Origin: Phaeodactylibacter luteus
GTDB taxonomy: Bacteria > Bacteroidota > Bacteroidia > Chitinophagales > Saprospiraceae
DNA length: 64,000 nucleotides
Assembly (NCBI RefSeq): GCF_007993045.1
Contig: NZ_VOOR01000001.1
Span: 186,001-250,000 of the forward strand
Direction of reading: 5' to 3'
The translations under genes were made by a program, and so were the position numbers. Under the pieces are notes generated by a model. It saw nothing but the letters and a program-made list of their open reading frames with translations. It was not told the origin of the DNA and searched no databases. Every line of letters begins with the position of its first letter. Positions within the stretch are counted from its first letter, which is position 1. Positions 44,525-52,846 of the stretch are shown piece by piece.

Positions 44525-44737
44525 ATGAAACAACTAGCGGCTACCACCCTATTTTTTTTCATGCTGGCAGTATTCAATCCTTTGGCCAGCGTCAGGGCTA
44601 AAAGCCCAACGCCTCCTATATCAGTTGAGACAGCTGAAGAGGATGCAATACACTGCAAAGTTGAAGACTCCAACGGTAATGAAGTCAGTTGCTGGTTCTG
44701 CAATTGCCGGAAATTGGCAGAAGAGATACTAGACTAG
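44525..44737 (+). CDS. Small secreted Cys-rich peptide
   Basis: 70 residues: signal peptide (MKQLAATTLFFFMLAVFNPLASVRA), then an acidic region and a C-terminal cluster of four Cys (IHCKVEDSN..., SCWFCNCRKLAEEILD). It lies 68 bases upstream of a GLPGLI-family gene and a barrel gene, all on the plus strand. Size, export signal and Cys pattern suggest an exported peptide or small structural protein; no known family recognised. A strong hairpin follows at 44758-44784. Confidence 0.6.
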   Translation: MKQLAATTLFFFMLAVFNPLASVRAKSPTPPISVETAEEDAIHCKVEDSNGNEVSCWFCNCRKLAEEILD

Positions 44738-44757
44738 CCCGTTACTAAATCGCAAAA

Positions 44758-44784
44758 GTGCCGGGGGGCACTTCTCCCCGGCAC
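44758..44784 (+). terminator. Hairpin between the peptide gene and the GLPGLI gene
   Basis: Perfect 9-bp stem GTGCCGGGG/CCCCGGCAC with a 9-nt loop and no T-run, 20 bases after the peptide stop and 21 bases before the next ATG. It may act as an attenuator or as an mRNA 3' end stabiliser. Confidence 0.5.
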
Positions 44785-44805
44785 TTGAACCCAAAATCCC
44801 GCACC

Positions 44806-45480
44806 ATGAAAATCCAAACACACGCAAACATTGCCCTGGCCATCCTAACCACATTTTGCCTAAGTACCGTTTCGGCACAGGTGGGCGGCTACGTGGTGTA
44901 CAAACGCACCTTCGACTTTGGGGACAACCTTTTCTATCAGGACACCCTCCGCTTCAAGGAAGGAGAACTGCTCTACATAGAAAAGCGAGAAGGCCAAAAC
45001 TGGAAGACCCGCAGTGGGTATGATTTCAAGCTGGCCGAGGCAGACCGTGCTTGGTTCTTGGATCTGGCCAAACAAGAGAGCACCGAGCAGCAATACAACC
45101 CTAAAGCTAAAGCCTATGAGCTGTCGCAAAAGGCAGCGCACCATCTCGATTGGGAAATCCATGAAGAATACCGGCAGATCGGTAAGTACACCGTGCAGAA
45201 AGCCACTGCCAAACACTACCACCCTTCCTACGGCATCACCACCGCATGGTTCGCCACGGACATCCCTGTGCCCGGTGGGCCAGACCGGCTTTGGGGGCTG
45301 CCTGGCCTCATCTTGGAATGCTCCACCAAAGGAAGCTTCAAAGGGGCTTTCACCATGGAGCAAATTGTCTTCGCCCCCCAAAGCAACCTGCGGCCCTCGG
45401 AAGGCCAATGGGTACAGAGCAAGGATAGCCCACAGGTTTACAAAAAAAGCCTCCGGGAGTTGCTAAACAAAGAGTATTAG
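44806..45480 (+). CDS. GLPGLI family protein
   Basis: 224 residues. Signal peptide ending TVSA, then a Bacteroidota-specific beta-rich domain containing the naming motif in DRLWGLPGLILECSTKG (about residues 163-180). Function of the TIGR01200 family is unknown; members are envelope proteins. ATG 44806 starts the signal peptide. The barrel gene begins four bases after its stop, so they are an operon. Confidence 0.92.
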   Translation: MKIQTHANIALAILTTFCLSTVSAQVGGYVVYKRTFDFGDNLFYQDTLRFKEGELLYIEKREGQNWKTRSGYDFKLAEADRAWFLDLAKQESTEQQYNPKAKAYELSQKAAHHLDWEIHEEYRQIGKYTVQKATAKHYHPSYGITTAWFATDIPVPGGPDRLWGLPGLILECSTKGSFKGAFTMEQIVFAPQSNLRPSEGQWVQSKDSPQVYKKSLRELLNKEY

Positions 45481-45484
45481 CGCC

Positions 45485-48175
45485 ATGCCAACTTCGGCAA
45501 CCGTAAAACTGATCATGCTCTGGGCGGGCCTTTTGCCGTGCTTGGCTTGGGCTCAATCCAGTATACAGGGCACGCTGATCAACGAGGAGGACAACACGCC
45601 TGCCCCCTTCGTACAAGTATTGCTCTATCCTTATCAGTCTGCCCAAATTGCCGATTACGCTCTGAGCGATGAAAAAGGGGAATTCGAACTCAAGCTGCCT
45701 GCAGCCAACGGTATCTTTAGCTTGAAAACCCGTAGCCTGGCCTTCGAGCCTATGGACAAGGATATCGTATTGGCCAATGAGGACGCTACGGCCATCGCGC
45801 TTACCCTAAAGCTAAAGCCCAAAGCCCACGAGTTGGCTACCGCTACTGTAACGGACAAGCGGCCGCCAATGCTCGTCCGGGCAGACACCATTATCTATGA
45901 TGTCAGCCATTGGAGCGATGCCTTCGATGAATCGCTGGAAGCAGTGCTCAAAAAAATGCCTGGAATGGAGGTGCTCCCCGATGGCGAGCTGAAAATCAAG
46001 GGCAAAAGGGTTGCCAAAGTGCTCATCGACGGTGAAGAAATAGGCGATGGCGGTGCAGCACTTCTCACCCGGTCCCTTAGCCCCGGCCGCGTAGCGGCCA
46101 TCGAGGTCCGCCTCAATGAGCAAAATGAAAAACTCCGGGAGTCCTTGTTGTCCCAAAACGATTTTGTCACCCTTGACATCAAACTCAGGGACGACTTCGA
46201 CCAAAGGCTGTTCGGCCAGCTCTCTGCCACCGCAGGCGCACAAGAGAAGCTCCGTTTAGGAGGGCTGGCTAAGCTGTTCTCGCTGAACCAAAACCTCAAG
46301 TTTCAGTTGCTCGGAGAACGAGATGCCTTCGGCGACCAAGCTATTTCACTTTCTAATATCAAAAACCTGGGGGCGGAGGCCTACGCAAAAATCTTTGAGC
46401 TGCCAGCTGATTTCGAACAACTGCGGTCCAACCCCGTATTCAATGAAGAGCTGTACGGGCTGCGGGAATATACCGCGATGGACTTGGCATCCGCCGGATT
46501 GACGGGCAAAGCGACGCTATCGCCAGATTTAGACCTCTACCTCGGCTCCTACAATGCTTTTGCCATGCAGCAACAGCAAAACCGCTTTGCCCAGTCAACA
46601 CTGGATAACAGTCAAGCAACAGTGGCAGCGGATCAGTTGCGCTACAGCAAAGTGGCTTCCTCTAAAAACAAGGTGGAGCTGACTTTCGACCGGGAAGGCT
46701 GGAAAGCCCGCTACAATTTCAATTTTGTTTGGAATGAACAACTGCTCCGGCAGCAACAGCGATTTCTTGATCTGGAACAATTCAATTTTGCAGATGCCAC
46801 GGAAAGCAGGGAAGTTTACCACAACTTTTTTGTAGAGCACCGCCTGTCGGAGGCGGCCGGCTTGCAGGCCAATGTGCTGTACAGCGCAGTGCGGGGCAAT
46901 GTGCTTCGTAGCCTACAGTACAGCAGTCAGCGGTATGAGGAATTTTTCCAACCTCAAGGGTTGAATGCGGCAGACCTTGAGCAGTTGCTCCCTCAGCGGG
47001 AGGCCAAAACGGTGGGCAGGCTCTACTTGCAGACGACACACAAGTTCGGCATCACCCAAACCGGGTTCAGAGCCATGAGGGAAAGCCTAAGGGGGCAAAA
47101 GCTCCTACAGCGCGGGGGCGAAGCGGTCCCGATGGGGCCTGCCGGTTGGCAAAACAGGCAGTTCCGGCAGTGGCTGCCTTTCCTAGGGCATCAGTTCGCT
47201 GTAGGCGCTTTCCGGTCCGATGCCCAGATCGCTTACGCTTTTAATCAGTTCAACTCCTTTTCCCCCGAAGAGGGGCTCAAGCTCCGACCTCTGCTTGAGT
47301 ATAAGGCCAAGTTAAGCTTTGACCTAGACGAGGACAACAACATTACCTTCAACCTAGACCGCTCTACTGCCTATTTCCCGCTTTGGCAGCTCCTGCCCGG
47401 CTGGGAGCTCCAAGGTTTCCAATCCATCGCCATACCCGGGCAATACGGGCTGGAGCCCCAGCCACAGCGCAATATGGAGCTATCTGCTACATCTTTCAGC
47501 CTTGGCCAATATGGTATTGCCATTGAACTGGCCGGTATCATGGGCAAAGCTTTCAATAGCCCGGCGCTCCGCCTTAGCCCACAAGGCATCATTGAGGTGG
47601 CCTTTCACCAATTGCCCTCGGATTACCGTGTGGGGGTGGCCAAAGTCGCAAAAGTCTTTCAAAACCTCCCTTTGCAGGCCAAACTCGAGGGCAGTATCAT
47701 CCACAACCGGGCTGCCAATTTAAGCCCAACCGGAGGGGCAGTAACCGTCGGCACCCTCATCCGTGCCCTGGATCTGCGTGCTTTTACTACTTTCCAGGAC
47801 CAAAACTTCAACTTCGAAAGCCGCATCAAACGGACTGATTTCCGGTTCGTCAACCCCGATGGCAGCCGTCAAAACGGGCAGCAGATATGGAACGCATATC
47901 TGACTTATAGGCACAAACTATGCTCAGATCAACTGCAACTGAGCACAACGGTGCGTGCCAACCTATTCACTGGCACCCAAAGCGCAGCTCTGTACTTGAT
48001 CGACACGGAACTGCAGTACCGCTTCAAAAGCGGCCGCTTTGTGCTCAGTGCCTACAATTTATTGGACAGCAGTGAATTCCTCCTGCAAGAGATCAACCCT
48101 GTATTTTTCACAGACATACAGCGATCTGTATTTGGACGGTTCTTAAAAATCGGCTGTACTTGGGACATCAACTAA
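45485..48175 (+). CDS. Outer-membrane barrel protein with carboxypeptidase-like regulatory domain
   Basis: 896 residues. Signal peptide (ending AWAQ), a CarboxypepD_reg-like beta-sandwich (SIQGTLINEEDNTPAPFVQVLL, about 24-115), a TonB-receptor plug-like region (DTIIYDVSHWSDAFDESLEAVLKK...GELKIKGKRVAKVLIDGEE, about 135-240) and a long transmembrane beta-barrel ending RFLKIGCTWDIN. This is the OMP beta-barrel family related to TonB-dependent receptors, but no TonB box is evident. Directly coupled to the GLPGLI gene. A role in moving or binding the small peptide is possible but inferred only from neighbourhood. Confidence 0.85.
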   Translation: MPTSATVKLIMLWAGLLPCLAWAQSSIQGTLINEEDNTPAPFVQVLLYPYQSAQIADYALSDEKGEFELKLPAANGIFSLKTRSLAFEPMDKDIVLANEDATAIALTLKLKPKAHELATATVTDKRPPMLVRADTIIYDVSHWSDAFDESLEAVLKKMPGMEVLPDGELKIKGKRVAKVLIDGEEIGDGGAALLTRSLSPGRVAAIEVRLNEQNEKLRESLLSQNDFVTLDIKLRDDFDQRLFGQLSATAGAQEKLRLGGLAKLFSLNQNLKFQLLGERDAFGDQAISLSNIKNLGAEAYAKIFELPADFEQLRSNPVFNEELYGLREYTAMDLASAGLTGKATLSPDLDLYLGSYNAFAMQQQQNRFAQSTLDNSQATVAADQLRYSKVASSKNKVELTFDREGWKARYNFNFVWNEQLLRQQQRFLDLEQFNFADATESREVYHNFFVEHRLSEAAGLQANVLYSAVRGNVLRSLQYSSQRYEEFFQPQGLNAADLEQLLPQREAKTVGRLYLQTTHKFGITQTGFRAMRESLRGQKLLQRGGEAVPMGPAGWQNRQFRQWLPFLGHQFAVGAFRSDAQIAYAFNQFNSFSPEEGLKLRPLLEYKAKLSFDLDEDNNITFNLDRSTAYFPLWQLLPGWELQGFQSIAIPGQYGLEPQPQRNMELSATSFSLGQYGIAIELAGIMGKAFNSPALRLSPQGIIEVAFHQLPSDYRVGVAKVAKVFQNLPLQAKLEGSIIHNRAANLSPTGGAVTVGTLIRALDLRAFTTFQDQNFNFESRIKRTDFRFVNPDGSRQNGQQIWNAYLTYRHKLCSDQLQLSTTVRANLFTGTQSAALYLIDTELQYRFKSGRFVLSAYNLLDSSEFLLQEINPVFFTDIQRSVFGRFLKIGCTWDIN

Positions 48176-48179
48176 ACGG

Positions 48180-48570
48180 GCTTAAGCCCAAATGCCGCAA
48201 GCGTTTAGGCTTTTCGGGCTCTAGTGCCTCAAGCCATAAATCCTTGCCACCCCAAGTTTCGTTATTTTCCGCCTACTCTTCGTTAAAGAACCGCTCCTTT
48301 AGCTCGGGCTAAAGTCGCGAACCTTCGCCTTGATTAGCCGGAAAATAACTTCAACTTAAGTATCAGAGATTTATGGCTTAAGGCACTAGCCTGGCATTGG
48401 CCTAGCGCTGCGCAGGGGTGGCCGAAGGCCAGACCCGACGCCTGTAGGGCGAGGGGCCGAGCGGACAGCGAGCCCCGGAGCATAGCGGCACCTGCCCGCA
48501 GGCAGGGGCAGGCCCCCATCCTTGCGGCAGGGGCAGGCCCAAAAACGACCATCTGGTTTGCGCCTAACCA
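48180..48570 (+). repeat. Family A repeat copy A7, split by element C48
   Basis: Forward copy: 48180-48224 (TTAAGCCCAAATGCCGC ... GGCTTTTCGGGCT), insertion C48, then 48386-48570 (CCTGGCATTGGCC through the CGAGCGGACAGCGAGCCCCGG core and CCTGCC/GGCAGG hairpin to CCATCTGGTTTGCGCC). With A6/C42 it forms an inverted repeat flanking 42.2-48.2 kb. Downstream (48571-48853) only a stray TAGTGCCTCAAGCCA element end at about 48632 was noticed. Confidence 0.85.
48225..48385. mobile_element. MITE-like element, family C, copy C48
   Basis: 161 bp, TIRs as in C42, flanked by CTAG on both sides (48221-48224, 48386-48389). Comparing the host repeat with uninterrupted copies A3 and A9 (GGCTTTAGCCTGG, GGCTTCAGCCTGG) shows that removal of the element plus one CTAG restores the ancestral order. 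The one base that differs from C42 lies in the main stem, which here pairs better (TTATTTTCC with GGAAAATAA). Confidence 0.8.
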
Positions 48571-48853
48571 AGCTGGGATACAAGCATCCGGGGCCTTATA
48601 ACTCGCAAAGACAGGACAAACCGATAAGCCCTAGTGCCTCAAGCCACAACTCAGACTGCCGGATCACTGCTGAGCCATGCGCTCCATACCCGTTGGCCAG
48701 GCTGGAGCGCACCGCAAATTGGCTGTTCTACCTATCCAACTTCAAAATGGCTAATCTGCTGAGCACTTGGCCCCTGGCCAACTAAGCCCAAATGAAAGAA
48801 CCATGGCAAATCAACAAGAAAATACTGACTGAGTAAAATAAAAAAACAAAAAA

Positions 48854-50632
48854 TCATCTTGCCCAATAAGCCATTAGTAGGATAGCCCCAGCCGTACCAT
48901 CCATTGTAGGCTCGTTGGTTGCATAATCGCCGATATCATCATGGTAGACGACAAATGGGTTTTGGAGGTGGGCCATCTCATCGGGCTCGTTGAGCTTAAT
49001 GCCGATCAGGCTGCGGTAGATGGCCCCGTAGACCGGCCCGTCAACCAGCCCTCCGGGCGCTTCCCGCTTAGTCAAAGCCCAGATACTGGTATGCACATCT
49101 TCGGGGTACTCCCCATGAGCCGGCAGGCCAGTGAACATGCTTGTCCCCCAGGGGTTGCGGCCCAGCAGCCAATCACGCTGCAGCTGCAGGTAGCCCTCGA
49201 AGCGGCGGTCGCCGGTCATTTCCTGATACAGGATGATTTGAGTGATCAGGGCTGTGGCCAGGTTGTTAGAGCACCAGATAAATGGCACCCCGATTTGGAA
49301 GGGGTTGCGGGCTGCGCGCTCCAAGGTGGCTTCTATGCCTGCCCGGTAGTAGCCGGCCAGGGTGTCTTGAAAGGCAGGCGTTACGAGGTCATAAAGCGCA
49401 TAGTGCCCCATATTGACAAAGGGATAGTACCGGTAATGCTCGGCGGTGTCCAATGGCATCCAGGATACCGTGCCCGCTTTACGGGCGTATTCCATAGCCT
49501 GCTCGAGGTAAGCTTGCTCTCCGGTCAGGCGGTACAATTCCGCAGCGCCCCATTCCATATCGTCTGCCCAGGTATCTTCGCTGTAGCGGTAAGGCGCGCC
49601 ATAAGAATTGCCCTGCTGAAAGCCTTCCTTTTCCCTCCCAAGGGCATAAAGGGAGAGGGCAGCCTGTCGGCATTTTTGGGCGAAAGCCTCATCCCCCATT
49701 TCTTTCCCCTGCCAAATACGGGCCGCCATGGCCATAGCTGCAGCGCTGCGCCCAGCCAGGTTGGCCACCCCGGTAGCCTCGCTTTTGAACTCCCGGAGCC
49801 CCTGCGGCTGTCCGGTTGCAAAGTAAGCGACCCGGTAGCTGTTCTTGCCCCACCCGTAATCTGAGTTGTCCTCGTCTGGCATTTTCCATCCCCGGTGGTC
49901 CCGGTCGTCGGCTATCTGATGAATGAGCTGTTCAGGGGAAGGGTGCAGCTTGTGCAGCCAGCGGAGCCCCCAACGGGCTTCATCCAGCACATCCGGCAGG
50001 CCGTTTGCGCCGGGCTGCCCCAAGGCATTTGCCTCATCTCCAAAGGCTTGTGGGTAGAGCTCCCATGCCTTGAGCATATGCGCCGTGGCATAGCTCCCTG
50101 TGATGAGGTATTTGAGCTGATCGCCTGCATCGTGCCAGCCTCCGGAAGCATCGACGTAAGTAGAATCGGCCATAGGCCCGTACATCGAGCGGCCGTCCCG
50201 TTGATGGCAGACCACATCCAGGAAAGGGTTGTAGCCACAACGCTGCTGACGCATAAAGGACAGCAGTACAGCCGGATAACGGGCATACACCTCCTCTCCT
50301 ATTTCGAAAACCGTGGAGCGTGCCCCGCCCTTGCCCAGTTGAAGGTAATACCTGCCAGGTGACTGCCAGCGGCTAAAATCTACGGTGTAATAATGAGAAA
50401 ACCGGCCCCAGCCCGCTGCAACGGCAGGCTGCAGCCGCCCTTCCCAGGCCACTTCCCCACCGTCTGCTGCTACAAGCTGTACAGGCTGCTGCAGTGGGCT
50501 TTCGCCAAATACCACGGCCGACTTCGGCTCTCCCGGAAGGTAGCCAGCCTGATTGATGCGGATGAAGTGCTGCTGTGCTAGTGTGGTGAATGAAGCGAGC
50601 AGCAAGGCAAAGCAGAGCATTTTCTTTTCCAT
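48854..50632 (-). CDS. Glycoside hydrolase family 9 cellulase
   Basis: 592 residues. Signal peptide (ending TTLAQ), an N-terminal Ig-like cellulase domain (HFIRINQAGYLPGEPKSAVVF, about 20-105), then the (alpha/alpha)6 barrel. The catalytic base pair is in GGWHDAGD (about 168-171), and the acid Glu (about 574) in the terminal NEPTMDGTAG motif. PFIWCSNNLATALITQ and DWLLGRNPWGTSMFTG are also typical. It acts on beta-1,4-glucans outside the cytoplasm; no T9SS domain. ATG 50632 starts the signal peptide. The upstream polysaccharide deacetylase stop lies 13 bases before it, suggesting one operon for polysaccharide breakdown. Confidence 0.93.
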   Translation of the reverse strand: MEKKMLCFALLLASFTTLAQQHFIRINQAGYLPGEPKSAVVFGESPLQQPVQLVAADGGEVAWEGRLQPAVAAGWGRFSHYYTVDFSRWQSPGRYYLQLGKGGARSTVFEIGEEVYARYPAVLLSFMRQQRCGYNPFLDVVCHQRDGRSMYGPMADSTYVDASGGWHDAGDQLKYLITGSYATAHMLKAWELYPQAFGDEANALGQPGANGLPDVLDEARWGLRWLHKLHPSPEQLIHQIADDRDHRGWKMPDEDNSDYGWGKNSYRVAYFATGQPQGLREFKSEATGVANLAGRSAAAMAMAARIWQGKEMGDEAFAQKCRQAALSLYALGREKEGFQQGNSYGAPYRYSEDTWADDMEWGAAELYRLTGEQAYLEQAMEYARKAGTVSWMPLDTAEHYRYYPFVNMGHYALYDLVTPAFQDTLAGYYRAGIEATLERAARNPFQIGVPFIWCSNNLATALITQIILYQEMTGDRRFEGYLQLQRDWLLGRNPWGTSMFTGLPAHGEYPEDVHTSIWALTKREAPGGLVDGPVYGAIYRSLIGIKLNEPDEMAHLQNPFVVYHDDIGDYATNEPTMDGTAGAILLMAYWAR

Positions 50633-50645
50633 GAGCGAAGTGGTT

Positions 50646-51416
50646 TTATTCGTTTTGCAATAGTTCATCTACACGGGCCAGCCGGTAGCCGCCCGCCCTC
50701 AGCCACCGGATCAGCCGGGGCAGCAGGGCATAAAACTTATCGGGGCGGCGAGGGCCTACCCCGATATGGGACAACAATAAGAAGCCGTTGAGGTGGGGCG
50801 GGCGGGAAAGGCTTTCCCAAATAGCTGCTGAGCTCCGGTAATTGTGCGCTTCCGGAACGGTGTAATCGGCGTGAGTGAGTGTGCCCGGGGTCATATTGAT
50901 GAGCTGTAGCCCTTCCTGAGCCGTCCAATGAGCAATGCTATCGTTGTACCACTCGTAAGGCGGGAGGAAAAAAGGGGCTGAGCCAGAAGGGATGCCCAAA
51001 GCTGCCAGCTTTTGATAATTCCGGCGCAGGTCATTCTGGAAGCTGTCGCGGGTCACAAGCAGCTGCTGCCGGTCCTCCCAAGGGCAGTACAACAGGTGGC
51101 CGTCTGAATGAGGGCCAACGTAGTGCCCCGCCTCAAAAGCCCGTTTGGCAAGCTCGGGGTAGGCCTCCAAAAAAGCACCGGTAAAAAAGAAGCTGGCCGG
51201 GGCCCCTTCTCTCTCCAACACCCGCAGGATCTCCTCACCGCCCTCGGCATATTCATGCCCGGTGAAGACCAGGGCGACCTCCGGACGGGCGGTATCGCCC
51301 CGGATGATAGCGCCCAGGTGGATGACTTGTGCGCAGCAAGGAGCTGCTGTCAGGAGGGCGGTGCCTGCACAAAACAGCCATCGCCTTGTGGCTATGAGAA
51401 TTGTTCGTATTTTCAA
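50646..51416 (-). CDS. Polysaccharide deacetylase-like secreted protein, atypical motif 1
   Basis: About 256 residues from TTG 51416, chosen because it starts a signal peptide (KIRTILIATRRWLFCAGTALL...CCAQ); the frame itself opens at GTG 51467. The NodB-like fold is recognisable: motif 2 H-S-D-G-H binds the metal, and FFLPPYEWYN is motif 3. Motif 1, usually TFDDG, reads VFTGHEYAEGG, so the catalytic base and metal-binding Asp are absent or replaced. Either a divergent enzyme or an inactive relative. Same strand as the GH9 gene and 13 bases upstream of it. Confidence 0.78.
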   Translation of the reverse strand: MKIRTILIATRRWLFCAGTALLTAAPCCAQVIHLGAIIRGDTARPEVALVFTGHEYAEGGEEILRVLEREGAPASFFFTGAFLEAYPELAKRAFEAGHYVGPHSDGHLLYCPWEDRQQLLVTRDSFQNDLRRNYQKLAALGIPSGSAPFFLPPYEWYNDSIAHWTAQEGLQLINMTPGTLTHADYTVPEAHNYRSSAAIWESLSRPPHLNGFLLLSHIGVGPRRPDKFYALLPRLIRWLRAGGYRLARVDELLQNE

Positions 51417-51472
51417 CGCGTCAGCTTTTTCAAATCCGGCCAGCCCGGCCATTCCTAAAAATACCACAATCT

Positions 51473-52582
51473 TTGGTTTTTCCCATCCTCACTGCAGCCC
51501 TCGTTAGCCTGGCCGCGATAGCTGCCTACCTGCGCTACCACCCCCAATTTGGCGGGCGCCTTTCGCGAGCGCTCAAACAGCGGTATGCCCGTTCCCCTCA
51601 GTGGCAGGGCGGGCAGTTTGCCAATCAGCTGGAAACTTCGGTTGACATCAGCCCTCTGACTTTCCCCGGCTTTGTGCGCGACAACCTGAGATCGGCTAAA
51701 GGGGGGCGGCCCGCACGCCCTATCCCCTTGCCGCCTTTTGATGCCAATGCATGGGCCGCTTCTGATGCGCCCTTCCAGTTCGTGTGGTTCGGGCATGCAG
51801 CCTGTCTGATGCGGATTGGCGGGCAAAATGTGCTCATCGACCCCATGCTCGGCCCCGATGCTTCCCCTGTGGGGCCTATACGCACCCGCAGGTTCAGCGA
51901 GGGCGCGCTGGAGCTCCTGCCGCATTTGCCAGAAATCGATGCGGTCCTGCTCAGCCACGACCACTACGACCACTTGGATTACGATAGCATAATGGGGCTG
52001 GCTGGCAAAGTCAGGCGCTACTATGTAGCCCTGGGGCTTGGGCGGCATTTGGACCGTTGGGGCATCCCCCCTTCCCAAGTTACGGAGCTCGATTGGTGGG
52101 ATAGCGCCCGATTGGGCTCCCTGAGCGTGACCTTCACCCCTTCCCGACACTTCTCGGGGCGAGGGCTGCGCGACCGCAATGCCTGCTTATGGGGCGGCTT
52201 TGCCCTCCTGTCCCCCGCCTACCGGGTATATTGGACAGGCGACGGGGGCTACGGGCCACATTTTAAAGAAGTGGGCGAACAGCTAGGCCCTTTCGATTGG
52301 GCCTTTACCGAGTGTGGGCAGTACTACCGGCTATGGGAGCAAATCCACCAACTGCCGGAAGAAGCTGCGCAGTCTGTGCTCGATAGCGGAGCGCGCATAG
52401 GCACGCCGGTGCATTGGGGCGCCTTCAAACTGGCCCCGCACAGCTGGCAGGAGCCGGCAGAGCGCTTCCTTTCCGCTGCTGCAGCTATGCCCTTTTCCGT
52501 GGCACTGCCTGAGCCGGGCAGGATATACCAAGCGGGGCAGCCTTTGCCCGCAGCGCGCTGGTGGGGGCCGTACAGCGCGTGA
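51473..52582 (+). CDS. MBL-fold metallo-hydrolase (NAPE-PLD/UlaG-like)
   Basis: About 369 residues. An N-terminal hydrophobic segment (VFPILTAALVSLAAIAAYL) anchors it or serves as signal peptide. The metallo-beta-lactamase core contains WFGHAACLMRIGGQNVLIDPML, the zinc motif LLSHDHYDHLD (H-x-H-x-D-H), FTPSRHFSGRGLRDRN and PVHWGAFKL. This layout resembles NAPE-hydrolysing phospholipase D and outer-membrane-associated relatives; the substrate is unknown. TTG 51473 is preferred because the alternative at 51401 would overlap the divergent deacetylase start. Confidence 0.85.
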   Translation: MVFPILTAALVSLAAIAAYLRYHPQFGGRLSRALKQRYARSPQWQGGQFANQLETSVDISPLTFPGFVRDNLRSAKGGRPARPIPLPPFDANAWAASDAPFQFVWFGHAACLMRIGGQNVLIDPMLGPDASPVGPIRTRRFSEGALELLPHLPEIDAVLLSHDHYDHLDYDSIMGLAGKVRRYYVALGLGRHLDRWGIPPSQVTELDWWDSARLGSLSVTFTPSRHFSGRGLRDRNACLWGGFALLSPAYRVYWTGDGGYGPHFKEVGEQLGPFDWAFTECGQYYRLWEQIHQLPEEAAQSVLDSGARIGTPVHWGAFKLAPHSWQEPAERFLSAAAAMPFSVALPEPGRIYQAGQPLPAARWWGPYSA

Positions 52583-52616
52583 GCAGGGGTGCAGACGTTA
52601 CCGGGCAGGAGGTGCG

Positions 52617-52769
52617 CTGGCCTGATGAGCGGATGATATCTGTTGCCCTACCCCACAGCTGCTCGTAGAGCGCCACTCCAAGCTTATGGGTGCAGAGGAA
52701 GCATCCCCGGTAAAGCCGCAGGCTTTCCAATGCGGGGAAGTGAGAAAAGATTTTCAGCATACTTGCCAT
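52617..52769 (-). pseudogene. Fragment resembling the end of the TPR-like protein
   Basis: Minus-strand translation ALESLRLYRGCFLCTHKL followed by GVALYEQLWGRATDII resembles the C-terminal EVMPYEHLWDMAMDII of the protein at 42245-43762 (8 of 16 residues). No complete gene surrounds it. The similarity is short and may be fortuitous. Confidence 0.25.
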
Positions 52770-52794
52770 TGTTGCTCATCACCCGCTGACTGCG

Positions 52795-52825
52795 TTTGGC
52801 GCCCGCTCAGTTTTATGTATCTTTG
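52795..52825 (+). promoter_or_regulatory. Bacteroidota-type promoter (TTTG-N19-TATCTTTG)
   Basis: Both elements match the -33 (TTTG) and -7 (TAnnTTTG) consensus with 19-bp spacing. It lies 21 bases upstream of the enoyl-CoA hydratase start and probably drives the run of genes that follows. The best promoter match found in the window. Confidence 0.75.
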
Positions 52826-52846
52826 CTAACGAACATTCATTCGTAT

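Noticed and set aside
42024-48385. A classic composite transposon carrying 42-48 kb
   Set aside because: The flanking C elements are MITE-like without transposase, and each has its own CTAG pair, so a single 6-kb transposition is not shown; only inverted repeats are certain.
48941-49864. 307-codon frame antisense to the GH9 cellulase
   Set aside because: The sense gene is fully supported by catalytic motifs; the antisense translation shows no domain.
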